NCBI GenBank assembly: GCA_049578545.1 | Contig: JBAUMF010000102.1 | Coordinates: forward strand, 1 to 26,391 | DNA from: DASQBT01 sp049578545 | GTDB lineage: Bacteria; Pseudomonadota; Gammaproteobacteria; Burkholderiales; Thiobacillaceae | Direction: 5' to 3' | Length of the DNA stretch: 26,391 nucleotides | Part shown: positions 1 through 7,569 of the stretch, piece after piece | Layout: every line of letters starts with the position of its first letter | Numbering within the stretch: the first letter of the stretch is position 1 | Notes under the pieces: model-generated | What the model was told of the DNA's origin: nothing | The model's input: only the letters and a program-made list of their open reading frames with translations | Database searches by the model: none | Position numbers and translations under genes: made by a program

Positions 1-150
1 GTGGCTGTAGTAGTCAGCCAGTTGCTGGCGAAGCTCGCTCAGGTCGAGGCATTGGTCAATGCCGCGGAGGAGATGATTCTGGGGTATGTGGTCTTCAAGG
101 TTGAAGGAGTAGAACAGTCGATCCTGACTACCTGCCTTCCTTCCCATCAT
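1..150 (-). CDS. IS1182-like transposase, N-terminal part (runs off the window)
   Basis: The reverse strand reads 50 codons from an ATG at 150 to the window edge, starting MMGRKAGSQDRLFYSFNLED and continuing through HIPQNHLLRGIDQCLDLSEL. The D-R-L-F-Y-x-F-N-L and P-x-N-H-L-L-R-x-I-D pattern is the usual N-terminus of IS1182/IS5-like DDE transposases (DUF772 domain). Only the DNA-binding N-terminal part is visible, so whether the gene is intact cannot be judged. A decayed relative lies at 25636-25762 in the opposite orientation. Confidence 0.85.
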   Translation of the reverse strand, partial: MMGRKAGSQDRLFYSFNLEDHIPQNHLLRGIDQCLDLSELRQQLADYYSH

Positions 151-228
151 CGCTAGGCTCTCCGCTTATCCATTGCAAAGAATCATAGCCAATATGGCAG
201 CATTATCCAGGGGAGTATTTCAACAGAA
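1..228 (-). mobile_element. IS1182-like element, left (5') end
   Basis: The untranslated stretch upstream of the transposase start ends near 212-226, which reads CTGTTGAAATACTCC on the minus strand. The same sequence type (CTGTTGAAGAACTCC) lies upstream of the transposase remnant at 25578-25592. The two leaders stay alignable for about 60 bases up to the coding region, so this is taken as the terminal inverted repeat plus leader. The exact outer base is uncertain by a few nucleotides. Confidence 0.65.
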
Positions 229-522
229 TAAATTGGTCAGCGGCCGTAGGCCAGGAAATTGGCCCGAATGACCGCTCCGCCCTTCAGGCTATAGCCGGAT
301 CCGACCCTGAGGCGACGGTCAGGGTTTTCGAAGCGGCCGGTCGTGGCTAAACCAGAGTAGCGAGAAGCAGTTGTTCACGAAGCGACCCTCGCATTCTTCT
401 CGGAACGCCAGCTTCGAAGCTGGAGCGGTCAGTGGCTTTAGGATCCCGGTATTCGGCAGCCGGCCAGCAGCCGTCACAATCTGGTAGTAAAACTGGACTG
501 CAAGGCGTCCGGTCTTCGCTGC
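229..522. other. Degraded non-coding stretch between IS end and Tat-leader ORF
   Basis: No intact gene is visible. Minus-strand reading gives short open fragments, such as one ending SLKGGAVIRANFLAYGR at a stop at 237-239 and another containing LAVQFYYQIVTAAG just past the stop of the 523-654 ORF. These alternate hydrophobic and polar residues and could be debris of an outer-membrane beta-barrel gene, but no family is recognised. The stretch is probably decayed DNA next to the IS insertion. Confidence 0.4.
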
Positions 523-654
523 TTACAAGACTGTGGCGCGGCCCACATCTTTAGCCTCAGCCTTGCCGGCATGCGCAAAACCTGCCACACCGGCGCCTGT
601 ATCAGCCCCTCCGCTGACCTTCAGAAAATCCCGACGGCTAATCGTCCTTTTCAT
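523..654 (-). CDS. 43-residue Tat-leader ORF, probably a truncated gene
   Basis: The ORF starts at ATG 654 behind a strong AGAGGAGAAAT ribosome site and encodes MKRTISRRDFLKVSGGADTG followed by about 23 residues before a stop. The SRRDFLK motif is a textbook twin-arginine signal, normally carried by cofactor-loaded periplasmic enzymes or by the small Tat proteins found near formate dehydrogenase operons. Nothing enzyme-like follows, and the next frame downstream is degraded. I read it as the surviving 5' end of a truncated redox-enzyme gene. A genuine mini Tat-target protein is the alternative. It is divergent from the molybdoenzyme gene at 948 and shares the intervening control region. Confidence 0.5.
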   Translation of the reverse strand: MKRTISRRDFLKVSGGADTGAGVAGFAHAGKAEAKDVGRATVL

Positions 655-947
655 ATTTCTCCTCTTTGGTGATGGGGCATGTTTCGCCCCATCGGGGTCT
701 ACGGGTAGCAAATCTCCGACCATAAGCAAGACCATTTCCTCAGCCATGGGCTTGCAACAAAGTTGACAGAAATCAAAACAAAACAGTAAAGAGGGAAAAT
801 CAATTTAGACGTCCTCCTTATCAATGTTGGCATTAGGGTCTATCTTTAACAAAGTGCTCATTCCTGCAGAGAATATGGTGGCTGTTTTCAGTCATGTAAT
901 TCCCGGATGGATCGAACGTCGTTGCAACTTGAAGAGGGGACCGACAG
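655..947. promoter_or_regulatory. Divergent control region of the molybdoenzyme operon
   Basis: This 293-bp region lies between two divergent Tat-leader genes. It is more A/T-rich than its surroundings, holds an FNR-like box at 763-776 and ends in a good AGAGGGG ribosome site before the ATG at 948. I could not assign a convincing sigma-70 -10 box for the plus-strand operon. A hexamer at about 799-804 (ATCAAT) would sit at the right distance from the FNR-like box but is a weak match. Confidence 0.5.
763..776. promoter_or_regulatory. FNR/Anr-like binding box
   Basis: The sequence TTGACAGAAATCAA matches the TTGAT-N4-ATCAA consensus at 9 of 10 defined positions. Its centre is about 178 bp upstream of the molybdoenzyme start and 115 bp upstream of the divergent Tat-leader ORF, so it could serve either. 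An oxygen-responsive activator site fits an anaerobic respiratory enzyme, but use of the site is inferred. Confidence 0.5.
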
Positions 948-3545
948 ATGAACATTACGCGTAGGGGTTTCATTAAGGGCATGGGCGCAGCGGCTGGCGC
1001 CACCGGCATAAGCTTCAACCTGCTCACCATCGCCCGCGCCGCTGACAAAGCGGAAGCGGCGGCTGCCGCGACAGCCGCAGTTGGCTCCACTAAAATCAAG
1101 TCCACGTGCGTGCACTGCGTCAACTTCTGCGGCATCGAGGCGCAGATGGAAGGAGGCGTGATCCGCGCCATCTATCCCGACAAGGCGCGCGCCGCTTATT
1201 ACAACTGGGGCATCTGCCCGAAGGGCGCCTCGGGGCTGTTCAACACCTACAACCCCTACCGGCTGAAGAAGCCGCTGAAGCGCACCAACCCCAACAAGGG
1301 CATGCACGAAGACCCGAAGTGGATGGAAATCTCCTGGGACGAGGCCTTCCAGACCCTTACCGACAAGCTCGCCAAGATCAAGGCCGACAACCCCAGCAAG
1401 CTGGTCTGGCACCATGGTCACGGCAAATACACCATTGGCGATGAGTTCCCCAAGGCCTTCTGTGCCGCTTTCGGCACGCCCAACCTGGTGCACCGCACCA
1501 CGACCTGCGAAGCTGCCCGCCACGTGGCGGATGAAACGACTTGGGGCGGTCACGGCCACCTGCCGGACCTGGAGTACACCAACCTGTACCTCAACTTCGG
1601 CAGCAACCCCTTCGAAGGCGAGCAATGGTCGCGCTGGCTGGACCACGCCATCATCGATGGCAAGGAACGCGGCATGAAGATGATCGTCATCGAGCCACGC
1701 TTCTCCCACGCCGCCGCCAAGGCTGACGAGTGGATTCCCATGCGGCCTGGCAAGGATGCCGTATTCATTTTGGCGCTGTGCAAACAGCTCATCGACAACA
1801 ACACCATCGACGCCGACTTCCTGGCCACCTACACCAACGCCACCCAACTGGTGGGCGAAGACGGCCGTCTGCTCAAGGGTGCCGATGGCAAGCCGCAGGT
1901 TTGGGACGAGACGAGCAAGTCTGCCAGGGCCTATGACGATGCCGCCGCCAAGGCCGCCCTCACGGGCAGCTTTGAGGTGAACGGCAAGGCCTATCGCACC
2001 GCCTTCCAGGTGCTGGCGGACAGCATGAAGGACATCACCCCGGAATACGCCGAGGAGGTCTCCGGCGTGCCCGCCGCACGCACTCGGAGCCTAGCCAAGG
2101 AGATCGCCACTGCCGCAAGGATCGGCTCCACCCTGATGATCGACGGCCACGCCCTCCGCTATCGTCCGGTGGTGTCCTACACCTTCCGCGGCCTCTCGGC
2201 CAAGGAATTCGGCGTGCAGAACAACCGCGCCAGCCTGATCCTCAACATGCTGGTCGGCAGTCCCGATGCGGTGGGTGGATTGTTGCTCGAACATGCCATG
2301 GGCCATCCGGAATTCCTGGAACCCTCCAAGTGCGAATATCCGCCCAAGCGCGCGGACCTGGCCAAGAGCGTGTATTACCCGCACGCCACCCAAGAGTGCT
2401 GCCAGCAAGTGCAATACTCGGTGAACGACCCCAAGGCTTATGGTCTGGGCTACCAGCCGGAGATGCAGATCTTCTTCGGCACCAACCGGCCTTTCTCCAC
2501 GTCAGACGCCATCAAACAGCAGGATGGTCTGAAGAAGACCTTCAACGTGGTGATCGACATCGTCAACACCGAGACGGCTCAATTCGCCGATATCGTGCTG
2601 CCGGACCTGACTTATCTGGAAGCTTGGCATTTCTCCCCTACCCGTTCCACGCCCGGCACCAAGCACACGGCGATCCGCCAGCCGGTCGCCAACGTCTACA
2701 ATCTCCCCTATGACGCCATGACCATTCTGTGGGAACTGAACAAACGCCTGGGGCTGCGCGATGCCTATGCGGATGAGTTGAACAAGAAATGGGGGCTGAA
2801 GGAGACCACCTTCCAGAAAGGCCGCGATTACACCGCACGGGAAATGGTCGAGGTCATCTGGACCGACAAGACCAAGAAGCCCTTTGCCTACGCCCTGGAG
2901 AACGCCTTCGTCGGCAAGACCGTATCGACCCATGACCGCTATCTTCACAGTGTCGAGGCGGAGTGCAAGGGACCAGGCAAGCCGCGCATCAAACTGTACG
3001 CTGACCAGTTGGTAGACAGTTTCGCCAAGGTGAAAAAGACGGTGGAAGACAACAAGATCACCAACATCAATCTGGACCAGTTCAAGGTGGCCTACTCGCC
3101 CATCCCGATCAAGGAGCATGCCTTCCCGACGCCGCACCGCGAGGCCAAGGACTATCCGCTTTATCTCATCACCCACAAGCGCATGTACCGCAACCAGTCC
3201 GGCAACACGGCGCAGAACCCCATCCTCAATTTCGCCATCGGCGCCGACGCGACGGAGAACTTCATCTCCGTCAATGCCGCCACCGGCAAAGAGTTGGGGA
3301 TCAAGGACGGCGACATGGTGGTGGTGGAAAGCCGGGTGGGCAAGGCGAAAGGCAAGGTCAAGCTGACCCAGGGCATCCGCCCCGACACCATTGCCGTCTC
3401 CTATCACTATGGCCAGTGGAGCCTGGGCTTCCCGGACTATGCCAAGAAAGGCACCTGGATCAACCAGGTATTGGAACTGCATCCGGATCGCATTGCCGGC
3501 ATGAATTCCTTCAACGACACCAAAGTCAAGCTCTACAAGGCCTGA
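948..3545 (+). CDS. Tat-exported molybdopterin oxidoreductase, catalytic subunit (Phs/Psr/Arr/Arx-like)
   Basis: The 865-residue protein begins with a Tat signal (TRRGFIKG, residues 4-11, then a hydrophobic stretch to about residue 32), placing it in the periplasm. A [4Fe-4S] motif Cys54-X2-Cys57-X3-Cys61-X28-Cys90 precedes the bis-MGD domain. Cys187 in RTTTCEAARH is the likely Mo ligand, so this is not a Ser- or Asp-ligated DMSO/Nar-type enzyme. The C-terminal dinucleotide-binding domain covers about 740-865. Length and layout fit thiosulfate, polysulfide or arsenate reductases and the ArxA-type arsenite oxidases. The segment HGHGKY at 156-161 sits where ArrA/ArxA carry their distinguishing motifs but does not clearly match what I recall of either. 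It is followed after 10 bp by the ferredoxin subunit. Substrate and reaction direction are unknown. An AGAGGGG site supports the start. Confidence 0.85.
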   Translation: MNITRRGFIKGMGAAAGATGISFNLLTIARAADKAEAAAAATAAVGSTKIKSTCVHCVNFCGIEAQMEGGVIRAIYPDKARAAYYNWGICPKGASGLFNTYNPYRLKKPLKRTNPNKGMHEDPKWMEISWDEAFQTLTDKLAKIKADNPSKLVWHHGHGKYTIGDEFPKAFCAAFGTPNLVHRTTTCEAARHVADETTWGGHGHLPDLEYTNLYLNFGSNPFEGEQWSRWLDHAIIDGKERGMKMIVIEPRFSHAAAKADEWIPMRPGKDAVFILALCKQLIDNNTIDADFLATYTNATQLVGEDGRLLKGADGKPQVWDETSKSARAYDDAAAKAALTGSFEVNGKAYRTAFQVLADSMKDITPEYAEEVSGVPAARTRSLAKEIATAARIGSTLMIDGHALRYRPVVSYTFRGLSAKEFGVQNNRASLILNMLVGSPDAVGGLLLEHAMGHPEFLEPSKCEYPPKRADLAKSVYYPHATQECCQQVQYSVNDPKAYGLGYQPEMQIFFGTNRPFSTSDAIKQQDGLKKTFNVVIDIVNTETAQFADIVLPDLTYLEAWHFSPTRSTPGTKHTAIRQPVANVYNLPYDAMTILWELNKRLGLRDAYADELNKKWGLKETTFQKGRDYTAREMVEVIWTDKTKKPFAYALENAFVGKTVSTHDRYLHSVEAECKGPGKPRIKLYADQLVDSFAKVKKTVEDNKITNINLDQFKVAYSPIPIKEHAFPTPHREAKDYPLYLITHKRMYRNQSGNTAQNPILNFAIGADATENFISVNAATGKELGIKDGDMVVVESRVGKAKGKVKLTQGIRPDTIAVSYHYGQWSLGFPDYAKKGTWINQVLELHPDRIAGMNSFNDTKVKLYKA

Positions 3546-3555
3546 GGAGACGACC

Positions 3556-4242
3556 ATGGCAAAATTTGTTCGCGTCATCGACACCGAGCGCTGCATGGGC
3601 TGCCGCTCCTGCGTGGCCGCCTGCGCGGTGGAAAACCATTTCACGCCGGAATCCCCGTGGAACGTGATGATGGAATACGAAACCGGCAACTACCCGAACG
3701 TCGCCCGCAACTTCGTCACCATGAATTGCATGCATTGCGAGCACCCGTCGTGCAAAGCGGCGTGTGATGCCATCGGCGTACATGCCATCAGCAAGAACAC
3801 GTTTGGCGTGGTGCTGGTGGACTACGACAAGTGTATAGGCTGCGGCTACTGCGCCACCACCTGCCCCTACGGGGTGCCGCAGTTGAACGGGGCCAAGCTG
3901 GAGCAGCTCTACCCGGGGGCGGAGAAGACGCCCTACGAGCAAATGGGCAACCTCTCGCCCCTGCACCGCAAGAAGGCCAAGACCGTGGAGAAATGCACCT
4001 TCTGCTGGCACAAGCTGGAGAAAGCCGTTGCCGCCGGCAAGACCGACCAGATCGGCAAGGCCCCGGAATATACGCCCACCTGCGACCTGGTCTGTCCGGT
4101 GCATGCGCGCCTGTTCGGCGACATCGATGATCCCAACAGCACGGTCTCGGCCTACATCGCCAAGAAGCACGCCACGCAACTAAAGAAGGAGTTCGGCACC
4201 CATCCGCAGGTCTACTACGTCTTGAACGGGGGAGATTACTGA
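3556..4242 (+). CDS. Four-cluster [4Fe-4S] ferredoxin subunit (PhsB/PsrB/ArrB-like)
   Basis: This 228-residue protein has sixteen cysteines in four ferredoxin groups: 13/16/19/23, 58/61/66/70, 93/96/99/103 and 147/150/176/180. That is the standard layout of the electron-transfer subunit of DMSO-reductase-family enzymes. It has no signal peptide, so it would be exported with the Tat-borne catalytic subunit. It would carry electrons between the molybdenum site and the diheme cytochrome encoded next. The start follows a GAGGAGA site. Its stop overlaps the cytochrome start by one base (TGATG), indicating translational coupling. Confidence 0.92.
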   Translation: MAKFVRVIDTERCMGCRSCVAACAVENHFTPESPWNVMMEYETGNYPNVARNFVTMNCMHCEHPSCKAACDAIGVHAISKNTFGVVLVDYDKCIGCGYCATTCPYGVPQLNGAKLEQLYPGAEKTPYEQMGNLSPLHRKKAKTVEKCTFCWHKLEKAVAAGKTDQIGKAPEYTPTCDLVCPVHARLFGDIDDPNSTVSAYIAKKHATQLKKEFGTHPQVYYVLNGGDY

Positions 4243-4604
4243 TGAAAAACTTGCTGCTCGTCGGCCTGTTGGCCGCCCTCGCCGGCGGGGCCTGGGCCGG
4301 AGACAAATCCATGACTTTGGGCAAGACCGCCGAGGCCATCCGCAAGGGCGAAGTCAACGTCGGTAAGGAATATTCCCTCGGCGACGAAGGCCGTTATCAC
4401 AAGATCCATGTCGACAAGCTGGGCATAAAATGCAACGGTTGCCACACCGCCGAAGCCTATCCCGACAACTACCTCTTTCTGCGCAAGGCAGAGTTCCCGG
4501 AAATGGTGGATGGCGGAAGGGTGAAGGCGGTGGAACGCGCCAAGTGCATCGGCTGCCATTCCGAGGGCAACGTCGCCACGCCCTTTTATAACATGAAGAA
4601 ATGA
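4242..4604 (+). CDS. Small periplasmic diheme cytochrome c
   Basis: The 120-residue product has a Sec signal peptide (residues 1-19, cleavage after AWA) and two CxxCH heme-c motifs at 64-68 (CNGCH) and 102-106 (CIGCH). No transmembrane segment follows the signal, so it should be soluble in the periplasm. Its position directly after the ferredoxin subunit, where related operons place an NrfD/PsrC membrane anchor, suggests it is the redox partner of the molybdoenzyme. I do not recognise a named family for the protein. Confidence 0.88.
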   Translation: MKNLLLVGLLAALAGGAWAGDKSMTLGKTAEAIRKGEVNVGKEYSLGDEGRYHKIHVDKLGIKCNGCHTAEAYPDNYLFLRKAEFPEMVDGGRVKAVERAKCIGCHSEGNVATPFYNMKK

Positions 4605-4626
4605 GCGATCTCGGCCGCCCAGGAGT

Positions 4627-4716
4627 GGGGCTTGTGCTTGCGCATCACGCATAACGGAAGCCCCATGAATCAGATCGACTGTACGGCTTCGGCAGAAGAC
4701 CGAAGCCGTTTTTTTT
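4627..4716 (+). promoter_or_regulatory. Possible attenuator around the torD start codon
   Basis: Four segments can pair in competing ways. GGGGCTT (4627-4633) pairs with AAGCCCC (4658-4664), which abuts the torD ATG and covers its weak GGAAG ribosome site. GAAGCC within that second segment (4657-4662) can instead pair with GGCTTC (4685-4690). GGCTTC is also part of the left arm of the terminator stem at 4683-4709. This resembles a terminator/antiterminator switch. Function is inferred from complementarity only. Confidence 0.4.
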
Positions 4717-5342
4717 GGTGGCTGGGCGAATGGTTCCTGCGTCCACCCAAACAGGAACAGCTTGCCAGCCTGTCGGTCGACTTGGAAAAGGTCAGGACGG
4801 CTGATGCCGCGGACGATCTGGAAGCGGCCTGGCTTGCCCTCAGCGCCCTTGCGCCTTCATCCGACGATGCCACCCGGGAACGGCTGGGGGCTGAATTCAC
4901 CCGCCTCATCTCCGGCATACAAGAAGGCCTGGGGCCGCCTCCGCCGTTCGAATCGGTGTGGCGCGAAAACCGTCTAATCGGCGAAAGCACTGTCGCGGTG
5001 ATACAGGCGTACGGTCAGGCGGGTTTCGCCGAAATCGACCTGGAGGCCGGGCCACAGGATCACCTCAGCGTGGAACTCAAGTTCATCGCCCTGCTGGCGC
5101 TGCGCGAAGCGCAAGCCTGGCAGGCCGATGACCCAAGCACCGCGCGACAACGCGCCACCCAGCAACTGGATTTCCTGCACGCGCACCTGGGGGCCTGGGT
5201 CCCGCGCTGGGCGGATGCGATCATCGAACAGGCGCGCGAGCCCCTGTACGCCGCGCTCGCCGGGCTGCTCAAGGCCGGCCTGCTACAAGCATCCGCAGAA
5301 TTGCAGGACACCATGGGCGCGACGGCCCGCGCCCAGGTCTGA
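4665..5342 (+). CDS. TorD/DmsD-family molybdoenzyme chaperone
   Basis: The 225-residue cytoplasmic protein is predicted all-helical. It shows the family pattern: an aromatic-rich N-terminus (FFWWLGEWFLRPP, residues 16-28), a central PPPFESVWRENRLIGE segment, and later a D-H-L-x-x-E-L-K-F motif. TorD-type chaperones hold the apo catalytic subunit during cofactor insertion and proofread its Tat export, so the client should be the 948-3545 product. The chosen ATG lies behind GGAAG. An upstream TTG at 4632 in the same frame is possible but has no better ribosome site. An intrinsic terminator sits inside its first codons. Confidence 0.82.
   Translation: MNQIDCTASAEDRSRFFWWLGEWFLRPPKQEQLASLSVDLEKVRTADAADDLEAAWLALSALAPSSDDATRERLGAEFTRLISGIQEGLGPPPPFESVWRENRLIGESTVAVIQAYGQAGFAEIDLEAGPQDHLSVELKFIALLALREAQAWQADDPSTARQRATQQLDFLHAHLGAWVPRWADAIIEQAREPLYAALAGLLKAGLLQASAELQDTMGATARAQV
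4683..4716 (+). terminator. Intrinsic terminator embedded in the torD coding start
   Basis: A perfect 10-bp stem, ACGGCTTCGG (4683-4692) with CCGAAGCCGT (4700-4709), closes a 7-base loop and is followed by a run of eight T (4709-4716). It lies in codons 7-18 of torD. It would end transcripts of the three upstream structural genes unless ribosomes or an alternative fold prevent it forming. Confidence 0.7.
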
Positions 5343-5347
5343 CACGC

Positions 5348-6916
5348 ATGCGCGTTACCTCCCTGCAGTCCGCCCGTGCCGCAGCCGAGCAGGTGCCGTC
5401 CCCGCCAACCGACTTCATCCGCTTCACACCCGGCGATTGCGCCTTGCTTATCGGACCGGCCGCGCTGCTGCTCAAACGCCTTGAAGCCGTGCGCATCGCG
5501 GGCCTGCGTCCGGCACTGCTGTGCACCGGCGTTAACGACGCGGCTAGCCTGCCGTCTGGATTGCGTGCGCTCACCGGGCAACTGGCCGACCTGTCCGGCT
5601 GGATGGGGGCTTTTCGCGCCCGCCTGCACACAGCGAATGGCCCTGCGGACCTGACGCCCCTGTCCTTCCATGCCGACGGCCATTTCGACTGGGTGCTGGA
5701 TTTCACCGGCAGCAAGCCGCCCGGACTGGGGGTGGCACCGCTCGGCCACTACAGCCTGGTGCCGGACGATTACCCGGCCCTCAAGCAGGCCCTGCTGGAG
5801 ATCGCCCAGCGCTTGCGCGATGGCTTTGAAAAACCGCGCTACTTTCATCTCAATGCGGACCTGTGCGCGCATCAACGCCAAAGCGTCGCCGGCTGCTCCG
5901 CTTGCCTTGCGGCCTGTGCGGCGGGGGCCATCAGCTTCGGCAAGCAAAGCGCGCAGATCGAAGCCCATCTGTGCCAAGGCTGCGGCGCCTGCGCACTGGT
6001 GTGCCCCTCGGGCGCAGTCCGGCATGCTTACCCCGGCACCTCCACCCAGCTTGCGCGCCTGCGCGCCGCTCTGGAGGCCTGGAGACAACTGGAAGGGGGC
6101 CCGGCAGGGCTATGGATCGTGGAAGATGAGACTGATCCGCCGTCGCCCGGCTGGCTGACCTGGCCGGTGCGCGAGGCCGCCAGCCTGGGCTTGGAATTCT
6201 GGCTCGCCGCCCTGGCGTTGGGCGCTCAGCGCGTCGCTCTCGCCGTGGGTCAGGGCCCTGAGATGAGCCGCGCCGCGCTGGCAAGCCAGGTCGAGTTAGG
6301 GCGCAGCCTGTTGACCGGCTTGGGCCTGCCCTCCGCCCTGGGACTGGCCGACACGCGTGCAGCATTGGCCGAGTTGCCTGGCCTGCCGCCGCTGCCGCCC
6401 TTCGATCTTCCCGGCAGCGACGACAAGCGCAGCCTGTTGTTTGCCGCCATCGATGCGCTGGCGGCGGGCGTGGCGACACTTCCGGCGAGCATTCCGCTTT
6501 CCGCCGGCCCACTCGGTGAAATCCGTGTCGACCCCGCCAAGTGCACGCTGTGCTCGGCCTGCGTGGGCATCTGCCCGGCCGAGGCGCTGAGCGTCATAGG
6601 ACCGCTCACACAGTTGGCATTCACCGAAGAACGCTGCCTGCAATGCGGCTTATGCGTGAATACCTGCCCGGAAAAAGCCGTGAGCCTGTCCCCGCGCCTG
6701 CTCACGTCGCGCACCGCGCGCAAGCGCCCGCGCGTGCTGGTCGAAGCAGACATGTTTGCCTGCAGCGCCTGCGGCATGCCCTTTGCCACCCAGGCAATGA
6801 TGCGAAGAAGCCGCGCCCTCATGGCCGATCACCCCATGTTCCAGGGCGAACAGGCTCGCCTGATGGACCTGTGCCCGGCCTGCCGCCAGAAGGCCATGGT
6901 CGGGATCGCGATTTGA
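5348..6916 (+). CDS. Large 4Fe-4S accessory protein with two ferredoxin pairs and a C-terminal Cys pair domain
   Basis: The 522-residue protein has no signal peptide. After a cysteine-poor N-terminal domain (1-165) come two ferredoxin motifs (Cys 183/186/190 with 173 nearby, and 209/212/215/219). A second nucleotide-fold-like spacer follows (about 250-390), then another ferredoxin pair (399/402/405/409 and 430/433/436/440). A possible zinc-ribbon uses CSAC at 472-475 and CPAC at 509-512. The layout, including a C-x-H near 173-175 before the first motif, recalls the 4Fe-4S proteins beside TorD-like genes in betaproteobacterial formate dehydrogenase clusters. That family is thought to help mature or feed electrons to the molybdoenzyme; the role here is inferred. 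It starts 5 bp after torD and ends 12 bp from a convergent gene. Confidence 0.75.
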   Translation: MRVTSLQSARAAAEQVPSPPTDFIRFTPGDCALLIGPAALLLKRLEAVRIAGLRPALLCTGVNDAASLPSGLRALTGQLADLSGWMGAFRARLHTANGPADLTPLSFHADGHFDWVLDFTGSKPPGLGVAPLGHYSLVPDDYPALKQALLEIAQRLRDGFEKPRYFHLNADLCAHQRQSVAGCSACLAACAAGAISFGKQSAQIEAHLCQGCGACALVCPSGAVRHAYPGTSTQLARLRAALEAWRQLEGGPAGLWIVEDETDPPSPGWLTWPVREAASLGLEFWLAALALGAQRVALAVGQGPEMSRAALASQVELGRSLLTGLGLPSALGLADTRAALAELPGLPPLPPFDLPGSDDKRSLLFAAIDALAAGVATLPASIPLSAGPLGEIRVDPAKCTLCSACVGICPAEALSVIGPLTQLAFTEERCLQCGLCVNTCPEKAVSLSPRLLTSRTARKRPRVLVEADMFACSACGMPFATQAMMRRSRALMADHPMFQGEQARLMDLCPACRQKAMVGIAI

Positions 6917-6928
6917 TACGGTCTGTCT

Positions 6929-7531
6929 TCAGCGCTCGTAACCCGAACAGGGAATGCACACCTGCTTGTCGCCCACCACGCGCAGATAGGCGCGCGCGGT
7001 GAGTTCGTGGCAAGCCGCGCACGGCACGAAGCCCATGATCTCGGGGAACCACTCGCGCTCGAACTGGAACACCTGGCCGATCGTGAGCACGTCCGATTCG
7101 GGCGCATTCCAGACCAGGTCCACCAGTTCCATCTGCTCGGCCTCGGGAATCTCGTCCGGCTCCATGCCCTCGCCGCGCTTGACCATGAAGGCCGAGGCGC
7201 CGATCTGCTTTTGCAGGGTGGGCTTGTAGCTCACCCGGATGGCCCGGTTGCTGGCGCGTTCGACCACGGTGACGGCGAGCTTGCCGTAATTCGTCTTCTC
7301 CATGTTGGCCTTGCCCAGGGTGCAGCCGGTGGCGTATTGCACGCCATCGCCGAAGCAGGTGCCGCCGTGGTCCTCGCCGATTTCGACGAAGGCGTGCAAT
7401 TGCCGCCCGCCCGCGCGCTTGACGCCCAGTTCACGCAGCGCGGCCAATCCGGCGCGCACCCCGGCCACGCTGGCCCAGCAGCGGTGGCCGTGGAATTCGA
7501 GGGCTTTCAGTAGGGTTTCGCGATCGGACAT
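6929..7531 (-). CDS. FmdE/FwdE-family zinc-ribbon protein
   Basis: The 200-residue protein matches the FmdE family, named after subunit E of formylmethanofuran dehydrogenase but widespread in bacteria without methanogenesis. Visible features are FHGHRC (13-18), the conserved CFGDGVQYATGCTLGK block (59-74) and a C-terminal zinc knuckle CAAC (171-174) with CIPC (192-195). Bacterial members often lie near molybdenum enzymes and may act in metal or cofactor handling; the reaction is not established. A clear AAAGGAG site precedes the ATG. It is the last gene of a long minus-strand series, convergent with the molybdoenzyme operon. Confidence 0.8.
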   Translation of the reverse strand: MSDRETLLKALEFHGHRCWASVAGVRAGLAALRELGVKRAGGRQLHAFVEIGEDHGGTCFGDGVQYATGCTLGKANMEKTNYGKLAVTVVERASNRAIRVSYKPTLQKQIGASAFMVKRGEGMEPDEIPEAEQMELVDLVWNAPESDVLTIGQVFQFEREWFPEIMGFVPCAACHELTARAYLRVVGDKQVCIPCSGYER

Positions 7532-7569
7532 GATGGGACTCCTTTACGGTTCGGGAAAAACGGGCTGGC

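Noticed and set aside
828..850. Sigma-54 promoter at TTGGCATTAGGGTCTAT
   Set aside because: The -24 GG is present but the -12 GC is missing at the required spacing.
888..1847. 319-codon open frame antisense to the molybdoenzyme
   Set aside because: It is a GC-driven shadow of the real gene with no ribosome site or domain.
948..3545. Calling the molybdoenzyme a formate dehydrogenase
   Set aside because: The likely Mo-ligand context is TTTCEAARH, not the Sec/Cys-His-Gly-Pro context of formate dehydrogenases, despite formate-cluster-like accessory genes.
948..3545. Naming it arrA or arxA because ars genes are nearby
   Set aside because: The expected distinguishing motif is not clearly present, no matching membrane subunit is encoded, and the ars operon is more than 14 kb away. 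A tree is needed.
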